The position numbers and the translations under genes are program-made. DNA of 64,000 nt, taken from assembly GCA_946406115.1 (NCBI GenBank), contig OX291551.1, positions 14,880,001 through 14,944,000 of the forward strand. Reading direction: 5' to 3'. The DNA is from Apoda limacodes. Taxonomy: Eukaryota > Arthropoda > Insecta > Lepidoptera > Limacodidae. Every line of letters starts with the position of its first letter. The stretch's first letter is position 1. Of this stretch, positions 12,401 to 22,288 are shown in pieces. A model generated the notes under the pieces. It was not told where the DNA came from and searched no databases. It worked only from the letters and a program-made list of their open reading frames with translations.

Positions 12401-15400
12401 TGTGGTGGATATCAATGATAATTATCCTGAGTTTGATGAAATTTTATATAACAGAATATTACCAGGTAAGTTATATAACACAAAAGTAAATATTATATAT
12501 AAAAGCGAGCAATTCTTGTTTGTATTTAGATAGGGTTTTGCTTTTTCAGTTTTCCTATATGGTTTTATTTTTTAAAAAACGCAATTTCACTACAAAATAC
12601 TTTTTTTAATAACATTTTTTCTGTCCGCTCACAACGCCATCTCGTTAATTTTTGTGGTACTTATATTGTCGATGGATGATTATCAACAATTACCTTGAAT
12701 CTTGTGAGATGGCGCTATATGACAAAATATATAACCTACTAGCTGTTGCCCGCGGTTTCAGCCGCCCTAAATTCGGTTATCGGTGTAGAATTTAAATTTT
12801 AATAGAGGAAATAATTATTAATTATTATATAAAAAAAACAACTTACATTTGACGTTTCAGCTTATGTCCTTTCCCGGGACTCAAACTATCTCCATGCCAA
12901 ATTTTCCCGCTGTTCCAACCGTTCATAAATTCCATTATCATCAGTGTAGAATTTCACCGGCAACTCCTCGATTAATAAAAAAACCGGCCAAGTGCGAGTT
13001 TGGCACGCGCACCGAGGGTTCCGTACAAACTTATTAAATGTAGATAGCTCTTCCATTATGAGATCAAGTCTACTTGGTCAACGGAAAGAACCCCATAGGT
13101 TTTGATTTATTTGTGTCACAGTATGCGATAAAAATGACCGTATTTTGGGCTTTTTTTGAGGTACGGAACCCTAAAAACCAACTCACGCTTGACCTTATCA
13201 ATTAGCCTATGTCCTTTTTTGGGACTCAAACTATCTCCATGGCAATTAAATATGATATTTTAAATTTTGCGATTCCATAATTACTTCTTACAAATCTTCG
13301 GTTGAGTCATCTTTTTTGGATATCTCACTGTTTACTATTACCTCTATTCCAAAAAAATATATATATATACTCTATATCTAAATTATTTAATTCTTCATTT
13401 TCTTCCAAATCTTCTATGGTTTAAGTTTTGGCGGGAAGCCTTTCTTTTTTACGTTCTATGTAATTGGTCGTTTCCAAGGCAAAATTTCGCTATTGAAGTT
13501 GTGGTACTTGATAATAATAAAGTCGCATTGAATGCAGCGAATGTTGAAATCACTGAGTACATTTAATCTTTGCCGTTTAGGACAAGATCAGTGACACACC
13601 GACTGTAGCGCCACATACCGGGTCCCATTGTGTTATCAAAGCATGCAGGGACCCACTCGAACGTACACAAAATTATAATTAAATTAATTGAATTGTTACA
13701 CACCGACTGCAGCACCACCTACCGGCTTCATTTATGAATTCAAATCTTGCCGGGATCCACTCGATTGTACACAAAAATATCATTAACATCTTCCCTGCCG
13801 TTTAGGAGATGATCAGTGACACGAACAAATGCCGACTGCAGCGCCACAAACCTTGCAGGGATCCACTCGAACGTACACAAAAAAATATTATTAAAGTATT
13901 CCCTGCCGTTTAGGAGAAGATCAATGACACACCAATTGCAGCGCCACCTACGGAGTCCACTCGTAAACTAAAACCTTGCAGGGACCAATTCGAACTTACA
14001 CAAAAAAATCATTAAAATCGTCCCTGCTGCTTAGGAGAAGATCAATGGCACACCGACTGCAGCGCCATCAAATGGGTCCAATTGTGTTTTCAATACCATG
14101 CAGAACCCATTGAAATATTTAGACAAAATTTCACCCAAATTGTTCCAGCCATTTAGGAGGAGTTAGATGACAAACACACGCACAGAATAATTATGCGTAG
14201 GAAAAATACGACTCACACTTGACGTTTTCATGTAGCCTATGTCCTTTCCAGAAACTCAAACTATCTCCAAGCTAAATTTTATCTTAATCCGTGCAGTGGT
14301 TTAAGCGTGAAGAGGTAGCAGACAGACAGACAGACAGAGTTACTTTCGCATTTATAATTATATTAATATTGATGCCTATATGACAAAATTTAAAAAAAAA
14401 ACCAAGCAAATCTCGGTCACCCAGGTGCTTATGATTAACACGTAAAAGTAACGCCTAGACGTTTAACTATGACGAATTTTAAAATATTTGTACTGGTTTA
14501 GACTATATTTGTTTTGTTTTATTATTTTAACTGTTTATGTTGTCCACCTTTCTGTATATTAGAACCTACTATTTCACCGATGTAAAATCAAGGCTAACTT
14601 CAATTTTGATCATCTTTGCAACTTCGTACTAGAAATACATAGACTGATTGCTTTTTATCAGTCACAAAACTGGGTAACTTTAACTTTTATAGTACTAAAC
14701 ACAAATTGTAAACCCTAAGGATAATAAAACACGACAGTTCAACCCACTACTACTTCGTAACTTTGGGGTACATTTGTATGGGCAGATTGTTAAATATAAA
14801 TTAATGACATTTTATTTAAATTTTATTTTTCTTATTTCAGACGGCAGGGGTACTCTAGAAATAGGATCTGTAAGCGCAAAAGATAAAGACAGTGAAGACA
14901 ATGCGAAGATTACTTATTCTATTTTTGGACCAACTACCGGGTACTATGTTGATAGTGTATCAGGAGCACTTTTCGTAAACTTCAGTGCTTTGCCCACAAA
15001 TCAAAGAGATACACAGTTAACCATTTTTGCAACAGACCATGGCAAACCTAATAAAAGTGCAACTGCCTCAGTTCGAATCAGCAGTGCTGCTTCTTCCGAG
15101 ATAAGACCCTTCATTGGTCAGGATTCTTACAGGTAATTTCTCAATTATGCATAAATAAATGAATGAATGAATGAATGAATATTTATTGTTTTAAATAAAT
15201 TGTTTTAAAACAAAAATAAAAAGAATATTGATATCTACATATAATCACAATAATGTAATATAATCGCGAATTAATAATAAGCATTCAACTTTAAATAGGA
15301 TATACATAAATTATAAATAAGAAAACTTTTCTAAAATACAGTTAATTTGAACCAAAAACGTGACTCTATAAGACATTTTTAACCGACCTCAAAAAAGAAA

Positions 15401-18400
15401 GCGGTTATCGATTCGGTTGTATGTTCTTTTGTTATACAAATAAGTTACTTAAGATGAACAGTGGCTAAGTACACCACAATTGTTTGTCTCCTCTAGTTCG
15501 TAGTACATAATAGCTCAGTGACATTCCCAATGGATTTTTCAGATTTAACATAGCTACAGTTTTAGAGAAACGGACATGAAAAGCATTTTTAGGATAAAAT
15601 TTATTGAAACAGTTTCCACTAAAATATGATATAAATATTTTTGAATTTCGCAGTACACGATTTTCTTTGTGAAATAATAATTTTTAAATTTAGTAAACAT
15701 AGAAAATATTATTTTGCCTTTATTTATGTAACTGAACCAATAATTACTATAATTTTACACTAAAAAAGTTTTGCTGAGTGTTTTTTTTGAAATAAGTTAA
15801 ATAAAGCGACCAAGTCGTTTTATAAGTCATAATAAGCGTTGGTTTAGAAAGAAAATAGTGACTGACTTTTTGCAATTGAAGTTACTCTACTCAATTAATT
15901 ACAAAAACATTTGATTAAGAATGTTATTAACTTGATGGAATACCAAAAAGAATAAAGTTTGATTAAAACGCTTTTTCCAGGGTATGTCATAGCCTAAATT
16001 ACTTTAAAACGGTATCAATAGTATTTTTGTAAAGTCATTAATTCTGTATATTTTTTTAATTACAGAATTACGGTGAACGAAGTAACAGACACAGGAACAT
16101 CTCTTCTACAAATAGGTGGTATCAATGACGTTTTCAAAAAATATAATCTAGAATTTATTATCATATCTGGAAACGATGATAACACATTTGACATGTCTTC
16201 AGAAGGAGCCTTAATTTTGTTTAAAAAATTAGACAGAGAAATTCAAGATTCTTATAGTTTAGGTCTCGCAACTATCGAACAAGGGAAATTACTTTCTTAT
16301 AGTCAAAACAAAACATCTGTGACTATATTTGTCACAGTTGCAGATGCTAATGATAATGCTCCCATATTTACTACAAGTGATTTTGAATTAAATGTAAGTG
16401 AAGATGTTAAAGTTGGATATACATTAACACAACTTTCAGCAAATGATGCTGATTTGTATGGAACAAAGAATTCTGACCTTGTTTATAATATAACTTCAGG
16501 GGACAACGAAAAACTCTTTTATATTGAACCATCCACAGGTGTTTTGACTGTCAATAAAACACTTGATTATGATACTGGTCCTGTTGAGTACAAATTGATC
16601 ATAGTTGTCTGTGACAAAGGTGTGCCTAGTCTGTGTAATGCAGCTAATTTAAAAATTGCTATATCTGATCAAAATGATAATGCGCCGACTTTTCCCGTCA
16701 ATGAATACTTTGAGACGATTGGAGAAAATGAAAGAATCGGTACTTCTGTATTTACAGCAAGAGCAACAGATTTAGACAAGGGAAGGTATGTAGTGTTAAA
16801 TTATACTATTGTACCCAATTCTATAAATTATAATAGAGTAGATGACTCATGGAAGCTGTTTCAAATTGATTCATTATCAGGATTAGTAAATACAAATGCA
16901 GTTTTTGATTACGAACAAAAAAACAAATATGAGTTTTCTATTAAAGCTTCTGATTTAGGAGGTAAAAGTTCTACTGTTAAAGTAAGGATAGACATTGAAA
17001 GTCGAGACGAGTTCTATCCTCAATTCACACAGAAAACATACAACTTTCAAATACCAAAATCAGGTTCTCTGCCAATTGGATACGTTGTTGGTCAAGCAAC
17101 TGCTACAGACAGAGACAAAGGAATAGACGGCAGGATAGTTTATCAACTTTCCACGTCTCATTCTTATTTTAAAATAAACAGAACATCAGGGATCATAATA
17201 ATAAAAAAGAAAGTTGATTATATTGCCAATCTCTTTGGATCGGACAAATCGATAAGCTTGGTTATCACGGCCAGCTCAGGAAGACAGGGTTCGTTAACTA
17301 ATAAAACTGCTGTAGAAATAACTTATTTACCAGTTTATTCAGAAAGCATAGGTCAAAATAATGATACAAGTTCTGCACAAAGTAGTGGACTTTCAGATTG
17401 GGCATTGGGCTTACTTATTGCTTTTATATTTATCATAATTATATTTGCAGCAGCATTTTTGTTTCTGCATGTTAAAAACAAAAGACACAAGAAAGTTAGT
17501 AAACCGGGTTTAAGCTCAGAGGGTGTGGGTGCTACGAATAGTTATGTCGATTCTAGTGCTTTTGATACAATACCTATAAGAAATAATGTGGCAGCAAATC
17601 CTGCTAATCAATTCGCTCCTCCAAAGTACGACGAAATTCCTCCATATGGCCCTCATACAACAAGCTCTAATTCTGGAGCAGCTACTACTTCAGAACTTTC
17701 TGGATCAGATCAATCAGGTTCTAGCGGTAGAGGGTCTGCGGAAGATGGAGAAGATGGTGAAGACGAAGAAATAAGAATGATTAATGAAGGTCCATTACAA
17801 AGAGAATCAGGAATTCATAGGCAAACCAATGGAGTTGATGACGACAATTTATCTGATGTTTCTGTTCATAACACTCAAGAATATTTAGCTCGGCTTGGTA
17901 TAGTAGATACTGGAACAGGGGGAGCAGCTTCGACGTCATCTAGAAGATGTTCGGAAAATGTTGGAAATAAAGACCCAATGCTGCACCATGGCTCCATAGA
18001 TCCAATGCATATATTTGATGATGATAATTCACATGAAAATGATATTACAAATCTTATTTACGCAAAATTAAACGAAGTAACAGGTAGTGAAAGGGCGAGC
18101 AGTGCTGATGAAACAAGTGCTGCTGTTGACAGAGCGATGGCTCTTGGAGCTTTTCCAACAGCTCCAGGTGAAAACACTGCTGTTCCTACTGCTGGACCTT
18201 CTATGACAGGAAGTCTAAGTTCCATAGTTCATTCAGAAGAAGAGTTGACAGGTAGCTATAACTGGGATTATTTGCTTGACTGGGGACCGCAGTATCAACC
18301 TTTAGCTCATGTATTTTCAGAAATAGCACGCTTAAAAGATGATGCAGTTTCACTCCAAAGTGGCAATAGTGGTGCATCTAGTGCAAAAAGTAAAGGAACT

Positions 18401-18691
18401 TCTATATCAGGAGGAAAAAGTGTCCCACCTCCATTACTAACAACTGTTGCACCTAGAAGTTGCCCAGTACCATCTTTATCATGTAGGCAACCTCAGCACT
18501 TATTACCAAGGTCTCCAATAAGTCATGATGTAGCTGGTGGCTTTTCTGCTGCTGCTGCTATGTCACCGTCATTTTCTCCTTCCTTATCTCCTTTAGCAAC
18601 TAGGTCACCCTCAATGTCTCCTTTAGTCGGTCCAGGTCTTCCACCTGTTGCAGCTAATAGGAAACCCCCACATACAACAATGAGAATATGA
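183..18691 (+). CDS. ds: dachsous protocadherin, 3' part (11 exons)
   Basis: Dachsous is a giant single-pass cadherin. It binds Fat on neighbouring cells and sets planar cell polarity and Hippo-pathway growth control (family knowledge). Exons here are 183-412, 751-937, 1214-1640, 5869-6216, 7574-7728, 7804-8878, 8959-9679, 10621-11747, 12175-12465, 14841-15132 and 16066-18691. Every junction has GT/AG borders and matching phase, giving 2492 codons plus TGA. I count 19 cadherin repeats after the end of an earlier one, from the DxNDNxP linkers and LDRE / A-T-D motifs. A transmembrane helix (about 17399-17473) and a 400-residue cytoplasmic tail follow. The tail box NWDYLLDWGPQYQPLAHVF (about 18260-18316) is the Dachsous catenin-site-like segment and separates it from Fat and other cadherins. 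Fly Ds has 27 repeats, so about eight repeats and the signal peptide lie upstream. Confidence 0.93.
457..660 (-). repeat. CR1-type LINE 3' end, antisense, decayed
   Basis: The plus strand reads tggcaaacaaacatacggcc, the reverse complement of the usual lepidopteran CR1 3' end. Other copies in this window read ggtcggcaacg ... ggctacggtgaccgcttac (42220, 51630). Sits in a ds intron. The right boundary is uncertain. Confidence 0.55.
751..937 (+). CDS. ds: ds exon: repeat end with QDVNDNPPIF
   Basis: Acceptor CTTTTTTTAG. Carries the second half of a repeat (SAKDGGVPP, linker QDVNDNPPIF) and the first strand of the next. Donor AAA|GTAAGA, phase 0. Confidence 0.9.
1214..1640 (+). CDS. ds: ds exon: repeat with IDANDNDPVF linker
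   Basis: Acceptor TATTTACAG. Reads AIDKDTGNNARITY, LDRETTEKH and TATDNGIPPL, then linker IDANDNDPVF and most of the next repeat. Donor ACAG|GTGCGT, phase 1. The minus-strand reading frame over this exon is a shadow. Confidence 0.92.
2677..3811. mobile_element. Foldback element with long inverted arms (1135 bp)
   Basis: The left end reads ATGTACGTAAAATTAGCAG and the reverse complement of the right end ATGTACATAAAGTTAGCAG. Homology continues inward for about 250 bp through the motifs ATAAGTTGCGTAATTTGCCG, TTGAGTTACAG and GGGATTTAGAGAAAACC (GGATTTAGAGAAAACC on the right). Internal modules are flanked by palindromes of the type CTGCTAACTTTACGTGAAG..TTAGCAG, and the right arm carries an extra module. 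It has no coding capacity. The flanks are ttcaacttc (left) and cacagcttc (right), which agree at 6 of 9 positions and may be a decayed 9-bp target duplication. Confidence 0.7.
4558..4690 (-). repeat. LINE 3' end, antisense, with CAATA tail
   Basis: Tandem CAATA units are followed by attctttattgcac and ggcggccttatcgctt...gcgatctctaccaggcaacc. A sense copy of the same sequence is at about 39440-39510 (tggcagagatcgcttattagcgataagacc). This is the 3' tail of a non-LTR element. Confidence 0.55.
5655..5690. repeat. TATG microsatellite
   Basis: Runs of TATG and GTAT units, followed by a GATGGTGATGATCG stretch, in a ds intron. Confidence 0.7.
5869..6216 (+). CDS. ds: ds exon: repeat with TDVNDNAPEI linker
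   Basis: Acceptor TTTTTTCCAG, entering in phase 1. Reads DVLDRELKSSY, EAKDQGIPPRS, linker TDVNDNAPEI, then the next repeat (AVDKDNGINSSVTY). Donor ACAA|GTAAGA, phase 1, joining to ILDHEERS of the next exon. Confidence 0.92.
6217..7573 (+). other. ds intron (1.4 kb)
   Basis: AT-rich intron. No gene, and no repeat family I can name. Confidence 0.5.
7574..7728 (+). CDS. ds: ds exon: LDLNDNRPTF linker
   Basis: Acceptor CTTTTTTAG. Reads DHEERSIYRLTV, AATDGGKPSK and linker LDLNDNRPTF. Donor AAA|GTGAGT in phase 0, so the next exon continues STLSFK-VNEDAKIG. Its short length explains why it is easily missed. Confidence 0.9.
7804..8878 (+). CDS. ds: ds exon: three repeat ends, one with a degenerate linker
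   Basis: Acceptor TGTTTCAG. Linkers in order are VDVNDNAPQW, MDANDNTPMF and a degenerate QESSNLPPMF (about 8755-8784) that lacks the calcium-binding DxNDN. Donor GGAG|GTAAGT, phase 1. Confidence 0.95.
8959..9679 (+). CDS. ds: ds exon: SDVNDNPPVF and EDQNDNDPIF linkers
   Basis: Acceptor TTTTGCAG, after an intron of only 80 bp. Contains the end of one repeat, one complete repeat (TLDRETQARYRLTITAYDHG) and most of a third. Donor TGG|GTAAGT, phase 2. Confidence 0.95.
9680..10620 (+). other. ds intron with a perfect hairpin
   Basis: AT-rich intron of 941 bp. The only structure seen is the 16-bp hairpin at 10174-10212. No gene or known repeat was recognised. Confidence 0.5.
10174..10212. other. 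Perfect 16-bp inverted repeat, 7-nt loop
   Basis: The left arm aacatgataatatgta (10174-10189) is exactly complementary to tacatattatcatgtt (10197-10212), with loop ctctcct. It lies within a ds intron. Function unknown. Confidence 0.7.
10621..11747 (+). CDS. ds: ds exon: four repeat ends
   Basis: Acceptor TTTTTACCAG, entering in phase 2 to give G-YFDREE. Linkers are NDVNDNKPIF, degenerate GDFSDQMPTL (about 11039-11068), MDRNDNAPKF and VDVNDNQPTF. Donor GAAG|GTATGT, phase 1. The minus-strand frame at 10684-10992 is a shadow. Confidence 0.95.
12175..12465 (+). CDS. ds: ds exon: repeat with VDINDNYPEF linker
   Basis: Acceptor ATAATTTCAG. Continues SEG-AEVGSVL, then LDYELLKNYHINI and linker VDINDNYPEF. 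Donor CCAG|GTAAGT, phase 1. Confidence 0.92.
12981..13178. repeat. AGGGTTCCGTA dispersed repeat, nested in the Helitron
   Basis: Begins aaaccggccaagtgcgagt and contains gagggttccgtac near the left end and gtacggaaccctaaaaa at the right, so its ends are inverted. Related copies are at about 43470-44280 and 61409-62119. Confidence 0.6.
13572..14170. repeat. Tandem array, about 108-122 bp units, roughly 5-6 copies
   Basis: The phrase gccgtttaggagaagatcag starts near 13572, 13797, 13905, 14026 and 14148, with one more degenerate unit near 13690. Each unit also has caccgactgcagcgccac and a ccactcgaacgtacacaaaa phrase. The array sits inside the non-autonomous Helitron, as internal minisatellites often do. 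Confidence 0.75.
14318..14338. repeat. CAGA microsatellite
   Basis: Five CAGA units inside the Helitron 5' region, at the position where this Helitron family usually carries them. Confidence 0.75.
14841..15132 (+). CDS. ds: ds exon: divergent cadherin repeat
   Basis: Acceptor CTTATTTCAG, entering in phase 1. Reads SAKDKDSEDNAKITYSI and FATDHGKPNKSA. The repeat lacks LDRE and ends in ISSAASSEIRPF instead of DxNDNxP. Donor TACAG|GTAATT, phase 2. Confidence 0.9.
15133..16065 (+). other. Last ds intron
   Basis: Contains a GAAT/AATG microsatellite (about 15153-15182) and a common lepidopteran repeat phrase, aaccgacctcaaaaaagaaa with attcggttgtatgttctttt (15378-15430). No gene. Confidence 0.55.
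16066..18691 (+). CDS. ds: ds terminal exon: last repeats, transmembrane helix, cytoplasmic tail
   Basis: Acceptor TTAATTACAG, entering in phase 2. Repeat linkers are ADANDNAPIF, SDQNDNAPTF and degenerate ESRDEFYPQF, with a final membrane-proximal repeat. The helix WALGLLIAFIFIIIIFAAAF is followed by the basic stop-transfer KNKRHKK. The tail has Ser/Gly-rich and acidic stretches (EDGEDGEDEE), the Dachsous box LLDWGPQYQPLAHVF and a proline-rich end (SPSFSPSLSPLATRSP). Stop TGA is at 18689-18691. Confidence 0.96.
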
Positions 18692-19420
18692 AAGTTTCTT
18701 CAATGTTATAGGTCTTTTTCGTATTATTATTGTAGTTGATTGTAAATATTGTTTTTAAGTGTACTATTTATTGTATACCGATGTAATCGGGGTAGATTTG
18801 TGTACCTACTCTAAATATCATTTTGTGCATGTTACTTGTATAAAATTTAGACTGTTCAAAATGTGCTCAAAATGATGAAATAAGCGCTTATTACCGATTT
18901 TACGGTAAGTGTAAATAACTACTCATTCCACTGTAATTTTATGTAAATACTAGATTGTTGTAGTTTGTAAAATAATGTAAAACGAAGACTGCCATTTATA
19001 TGTAATTTTAAAAACAAAAAGAGCTTTACTGTAAGCTGTAAGAATATTATAAGTTTTATGAATGATATTTGTGTTTAAAATTGTGATCAAAAATGTTTCA
19101 TTATTGTTACTTTTTAAATATTATGAAATATCCTGTATAACTCGATGCGGGTTTCTAAACATTCATCTATTTAATTGTTCTGCTCTGTGATTATCATTAT
19201 GGTATAGAAACCATCTACAATTGTATATAATAGAACCATGTTTGTTCTAAATTGATATGGAAACTATATTGATTCAGTGTGTAAATATTTTCTGTTTATA
19301 GTTAGATGCCTATTTTGAATTGTCAATGAAAGTAAAAAGAAAAATGTTCAATACAAAATATAAATAAAAAATCAAAATAACTTTTGTTTTTGTTTTCCCT
19401 AGATATTAAATAAAAATACC
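18692..19420 (+). other. ds: ds 3' UTR with poly(A) signals
   Basis: AT-rich sequence after the TGA. AATAAA hexamers at 19363-19368 and 19409-19414 are the first canonical poly(A) signals seen after the stop. UTR length is inferred; no transcript data. Confidence 0.5.
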
Positions 19421-20312
19421 ATTGATGAATAAAACAAGCTTAAGTAGCAATGGGCAGGTCACATGATGTCATATAGCATATTTTATCCACAAGCCAAAGG
19501 TTTAGGTATTTGTAGGTACTGCCAAATAATGTTTACAGAAAAAAAACCTATTTTTAAATGAGTTCAAGAATTTTAATTAAAATTCTGTTGTGTGGTGTTT
19601 ATTATCTACTACTTATACAGCGTGCTTCTATCAAATCAATTATTAACAAGTGTTAATAATTAATTTTTTCGAATTGATAGAAACCTTTTTGCATCATACT
19701 CCATGGTGTGTTGTAAGACTTAAAAACTAAAAAATATTTGGTTTCATACGTGATGATGAATGATGAATAATGAATAAAGGAATTTAGTAGTAGTGTTTTA
19801 TTTAACGATTGTTCTAAAGAGTCTTTTTCCGTATAATTTGTTCAAATAAAAAAAGAAGACTGCATTGAAAAGGTAGTTTTTGTGATAAAGGAAAGAAATT
19901 CTAGCGTACGTGATGTTGATGTAAATAATTTAGGACTTGTATTCTTTCCTACTTTTGAAAATTTGTCTGCCATTCTGAATACATCGTTAAACACATTAAA
20001 TATCGAAAATGTACTCGTAATTATAATAATAATTAATATTTCCTGTCCGGTTTGGTCCCAAACTAAGCAAAATAAAAAGAATATAAAGTTTTTTTTTAAA
20101 TGCATACATAGTATACTTGCATAACACCACTCATTTCATCACATAAAGGTTTGGCTTCTTCTGCTGGAATTGAACCCTTTTTTAACCCACTGAGCCCTGG
20201 AGCTGACTTTTGATTCATTGTTCATTGAATATATCTATTGGCCTCTTAATATTATCTTAATTGGACTCCTAAAGCTAAAAGCCTTGGAATAAAAAGATTC
20301 CCCGAAAAAAAC
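19421..20312. other. Intergenic, nothing recognised
   Basis: AT-rich sequence with overlapping short open frames on both strands (19842-20124) that show no family motif. No repeat family is named. Confidence 0.45.
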
Positions 20313-20320
20313 AAAGTGAC

Positions 20321-20684
20321 GAGCGTTGCCAGATGTCCCGATTTTTAAATCAAAATTAAAAGTCCCGCGCGGGACAGGCTCAATCCCGCTCTTCGGGAAT
20401 AACTCGACCGCGAGTGCAGCGTGCTGACTCAACTATTTAACGATAGGGTAAATCTGATTTAAAATATCACATTTTATTAAAATACATTTGCTATGGATAT
20501 TTTTACTAGGTACCTATCTATTATCACGTAAACGTAATTTGAACTCAAATAAAAAGATAAATATTCAAAAACTTTTGATAATATACGTTTTTTTTACTAT
20601 GTACCGCTTTCGACGAAAGAATCCCGATTTTTCACTGAAAGAGTTCCTAAATCCCGACTTGGCAAAAAAAATCTGGCAACGCTG
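20321..20684. mobile_element. hAT-type MITE with 8-bp target duplication (364 bp)
   Basis: The ends are GAGCGTTGCCAGAT at 20321 and the complement of CAGCGTTGCCAGAT at 20684, with a single mismatch at the outer base. Aaagtgac occurs exactly on both sides (20313-20320 and 20685-20692). CAG-type termini with an 8-bp duplication are the hAT signature. The interior is non-coding with cccgattttt phrases. Confidence 0.8.
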
Positions 20685-20839
20685 AAAGTGACCCCACATA
20701 TCTCAAATACTCAGTAAACTGAAGTGGCAACGAGTAGGCCACATCGGTTGTTAAACTGATAACTGTTGGGTAAGAATAGTTCTAGAATGGTTGTTGAACC
20801 GCTAACCGTGGGGTAAGCATAGTTCTAGAATGGTGACTA

Positions 20840-20990
20840 CGGATTGCAAGACGCAGTGTGGGTCCTACCAAGTGGACCAACGACTTGGTTAGACCCGCGG
20901 GAAGCCGATGGGCTCAGAACCGCCCGTTGCGAAGACATATGAGGAGGCCTTCGTTCAGCAGTGGACGTGAGAGTCTTCCGTTAGTTAATT
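20840..20990 (+). repeat. RTE-type LINE ORF 3' end fragment
   Basis: Reads KWTNDLVRPAGSRWAQ, then out of frame gaggaggccttcgttcagcag. This matches the usual C-terminus of lepidopteran RTE-clade ORFs (KWTDDI...WR.LEEAYVQQWT). Related phrases occur at about 37590-37740. Confidence 0.5.
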
Positions 20991-21189
20991 TAGTTAACCT
21001 AGGTCATCTCTTACCGTAACATAAAAGCAAAACAGTTTTCGACATAGAATTATATTTCCACAATATCCATATGTATTATAACATAAACTACCTATAGGTG
21101 GATTGGTATAAGAAAATTGGACGACAAATACAGGGGTCAGTTATATATTTTTTTCTATTTCTTAATATAACGTGGAAAACATGTAAGTG

Positions 21190-21335
21190 GACTAGATATA
21201 TATATATTGCCTAATTTGGGAGCAGCACATAGCCCGTGTATTGTCCAGGAATTCCTGGCAAAAGCAAAGACTGTACTGTGGATACCAGATAACGTATAAA
21301 GATACATATACAATTTTCAACTCTAAAACATACTG
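21190..21335 (-). repeat. SINE fragment, antisense (tail half)
   Basis: Gtggataccagataacgtata and cagcacatagcccgtgtattg are the reverse complement of the body of the tRNA-derived SINE at 43833-44110 (tatctggtacccacaacac, gcgctgtgtgtaatgtcc). The tRNA head is absent. Confidence 0.55.
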
Positions 21336-22190
21336 TATATATTCTAATGAAGCTGATGAGTTTGTGTGTTTGAACGTGCTAATCTCTGGAACTAAGCAAA
21401 AACGAAGTAATAGTGCGGGCGAGCGATGCTACGGGAGATGTCAGCAGAGCAAAGGGCAGAATAACATCTGCCAGGTCAGCTTCTATATTATATATAGAAA
21501 ATATCCAGACTCAAAACTAACACCCGGTTAGAGTCGCTGGCAGTTATAGAGACATAGGGTAGGCATACGTTTAGCATTGGACGTCTGCTGGCTGAGATGA
21601 CGATAACGAACTATTAGACCTGGGACTGCCTTCCTGTTCCATTTCAAACGCCAGTGTTTGAGCTCATGAGGCTAATATTGATATTTTACTTAAGTAACCG
21701 AAAAAACGCTCGATTCTATCCTGGAATGGTATCCTGGCTCACTAAAAGATACCCAGTTGTTTAAACCACTGCGAATCAATACACACCAAAGTTGTTTCAT
21801 ATTCCTTTTTTTTATTTAAATTGGCAAACAAGCTTACGGCCCAACTGATTCGACGTAGCTTATAAATGGAGCATGTTCGTTGCTGACTTTTTTTAAATCA
21901 CTACCTTCTTGAAAAACTCCATATAGCAGTCTTCAGCTATATATTGACTATTGACTATTGACGGCCTACAACTACACTCGCGAGCAACCAAATCGACTCA
22001 AGCGCTACCTCTGCATTCAAACATTGTTTTAAGTGACAGTATACAACATTTTAATAAAAATGATATGTCATTTGAAAGCTTAAAACTTCATCATCATTAT
22101 TAATATCCATGTATACTTTTTTTTATTATTGGTGTCTGAACTTAAATGGGGAAAAATGTGATTTTGGCTAAAGGAGTTGTGTTCAGAATT
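21336..22190. other. Intergenic with small repeat pieces
   Basis: Contains an RTE-like end near 21530-21605 (tagcattggacgtctgctgg), a CR1 3' end piece in antisense at about 21822-21855 (ttggcaaacaagcttacggc) and otherwise unassigned AT-rich DNA. Confidence 0.45.
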
Positions 22191-22288
22191 GACACAAATA
22201 AAACACGTATAAAATTTATTGGCTCAGTATTTGGTATTGCCCCCTTTAACCCTAATTTCAGCTCGTAGTCGGTTATTCATCGACCTTA

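Larger units (their letters stand above)
12739..14372 (-). mobile_element. Non-autonomous Helitron (1.6 kb) in a ds intron
   Basis: Read on the minus strand, it begins TCAATATTAATATAATTATA after an A and ends CCGCGGGCAACAGCTAG before a T. That is the TC...CTAG organisation with A|T insertion expected of Helitrons. Near the 5' end are the usual lepidopteran leader phrases (in plus-strand letters: tttcgcatttata, ggtttaagcgtgaagagg, actcaaactatctcc). The interior holds a nested AGGGTTCCGTA repeat and a tandem array. It has no coding capacity. A related 3' terminus follows the helicase relic at 62290-63104. Confidence 0.6.

Noticed and set aside
12630..12720. Inverted pair acgccatctc / gagatggcgc
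   Set aside because: Only about 10 bp, without clear ends; common short repeat phrase in this genome type.
13572..14170. Regularly spaced repeats that could suggest a CRISPR array
   Set aside because: The units are long, diverged tandem copies without unique spacers, in an insect genome and inside a Helitron.
19842..20124. Overlapping 80-87 codon open frames on both strands
   Set aside because: Mutual shadows in AT-rich intergenic DNA with no motif or splice context.
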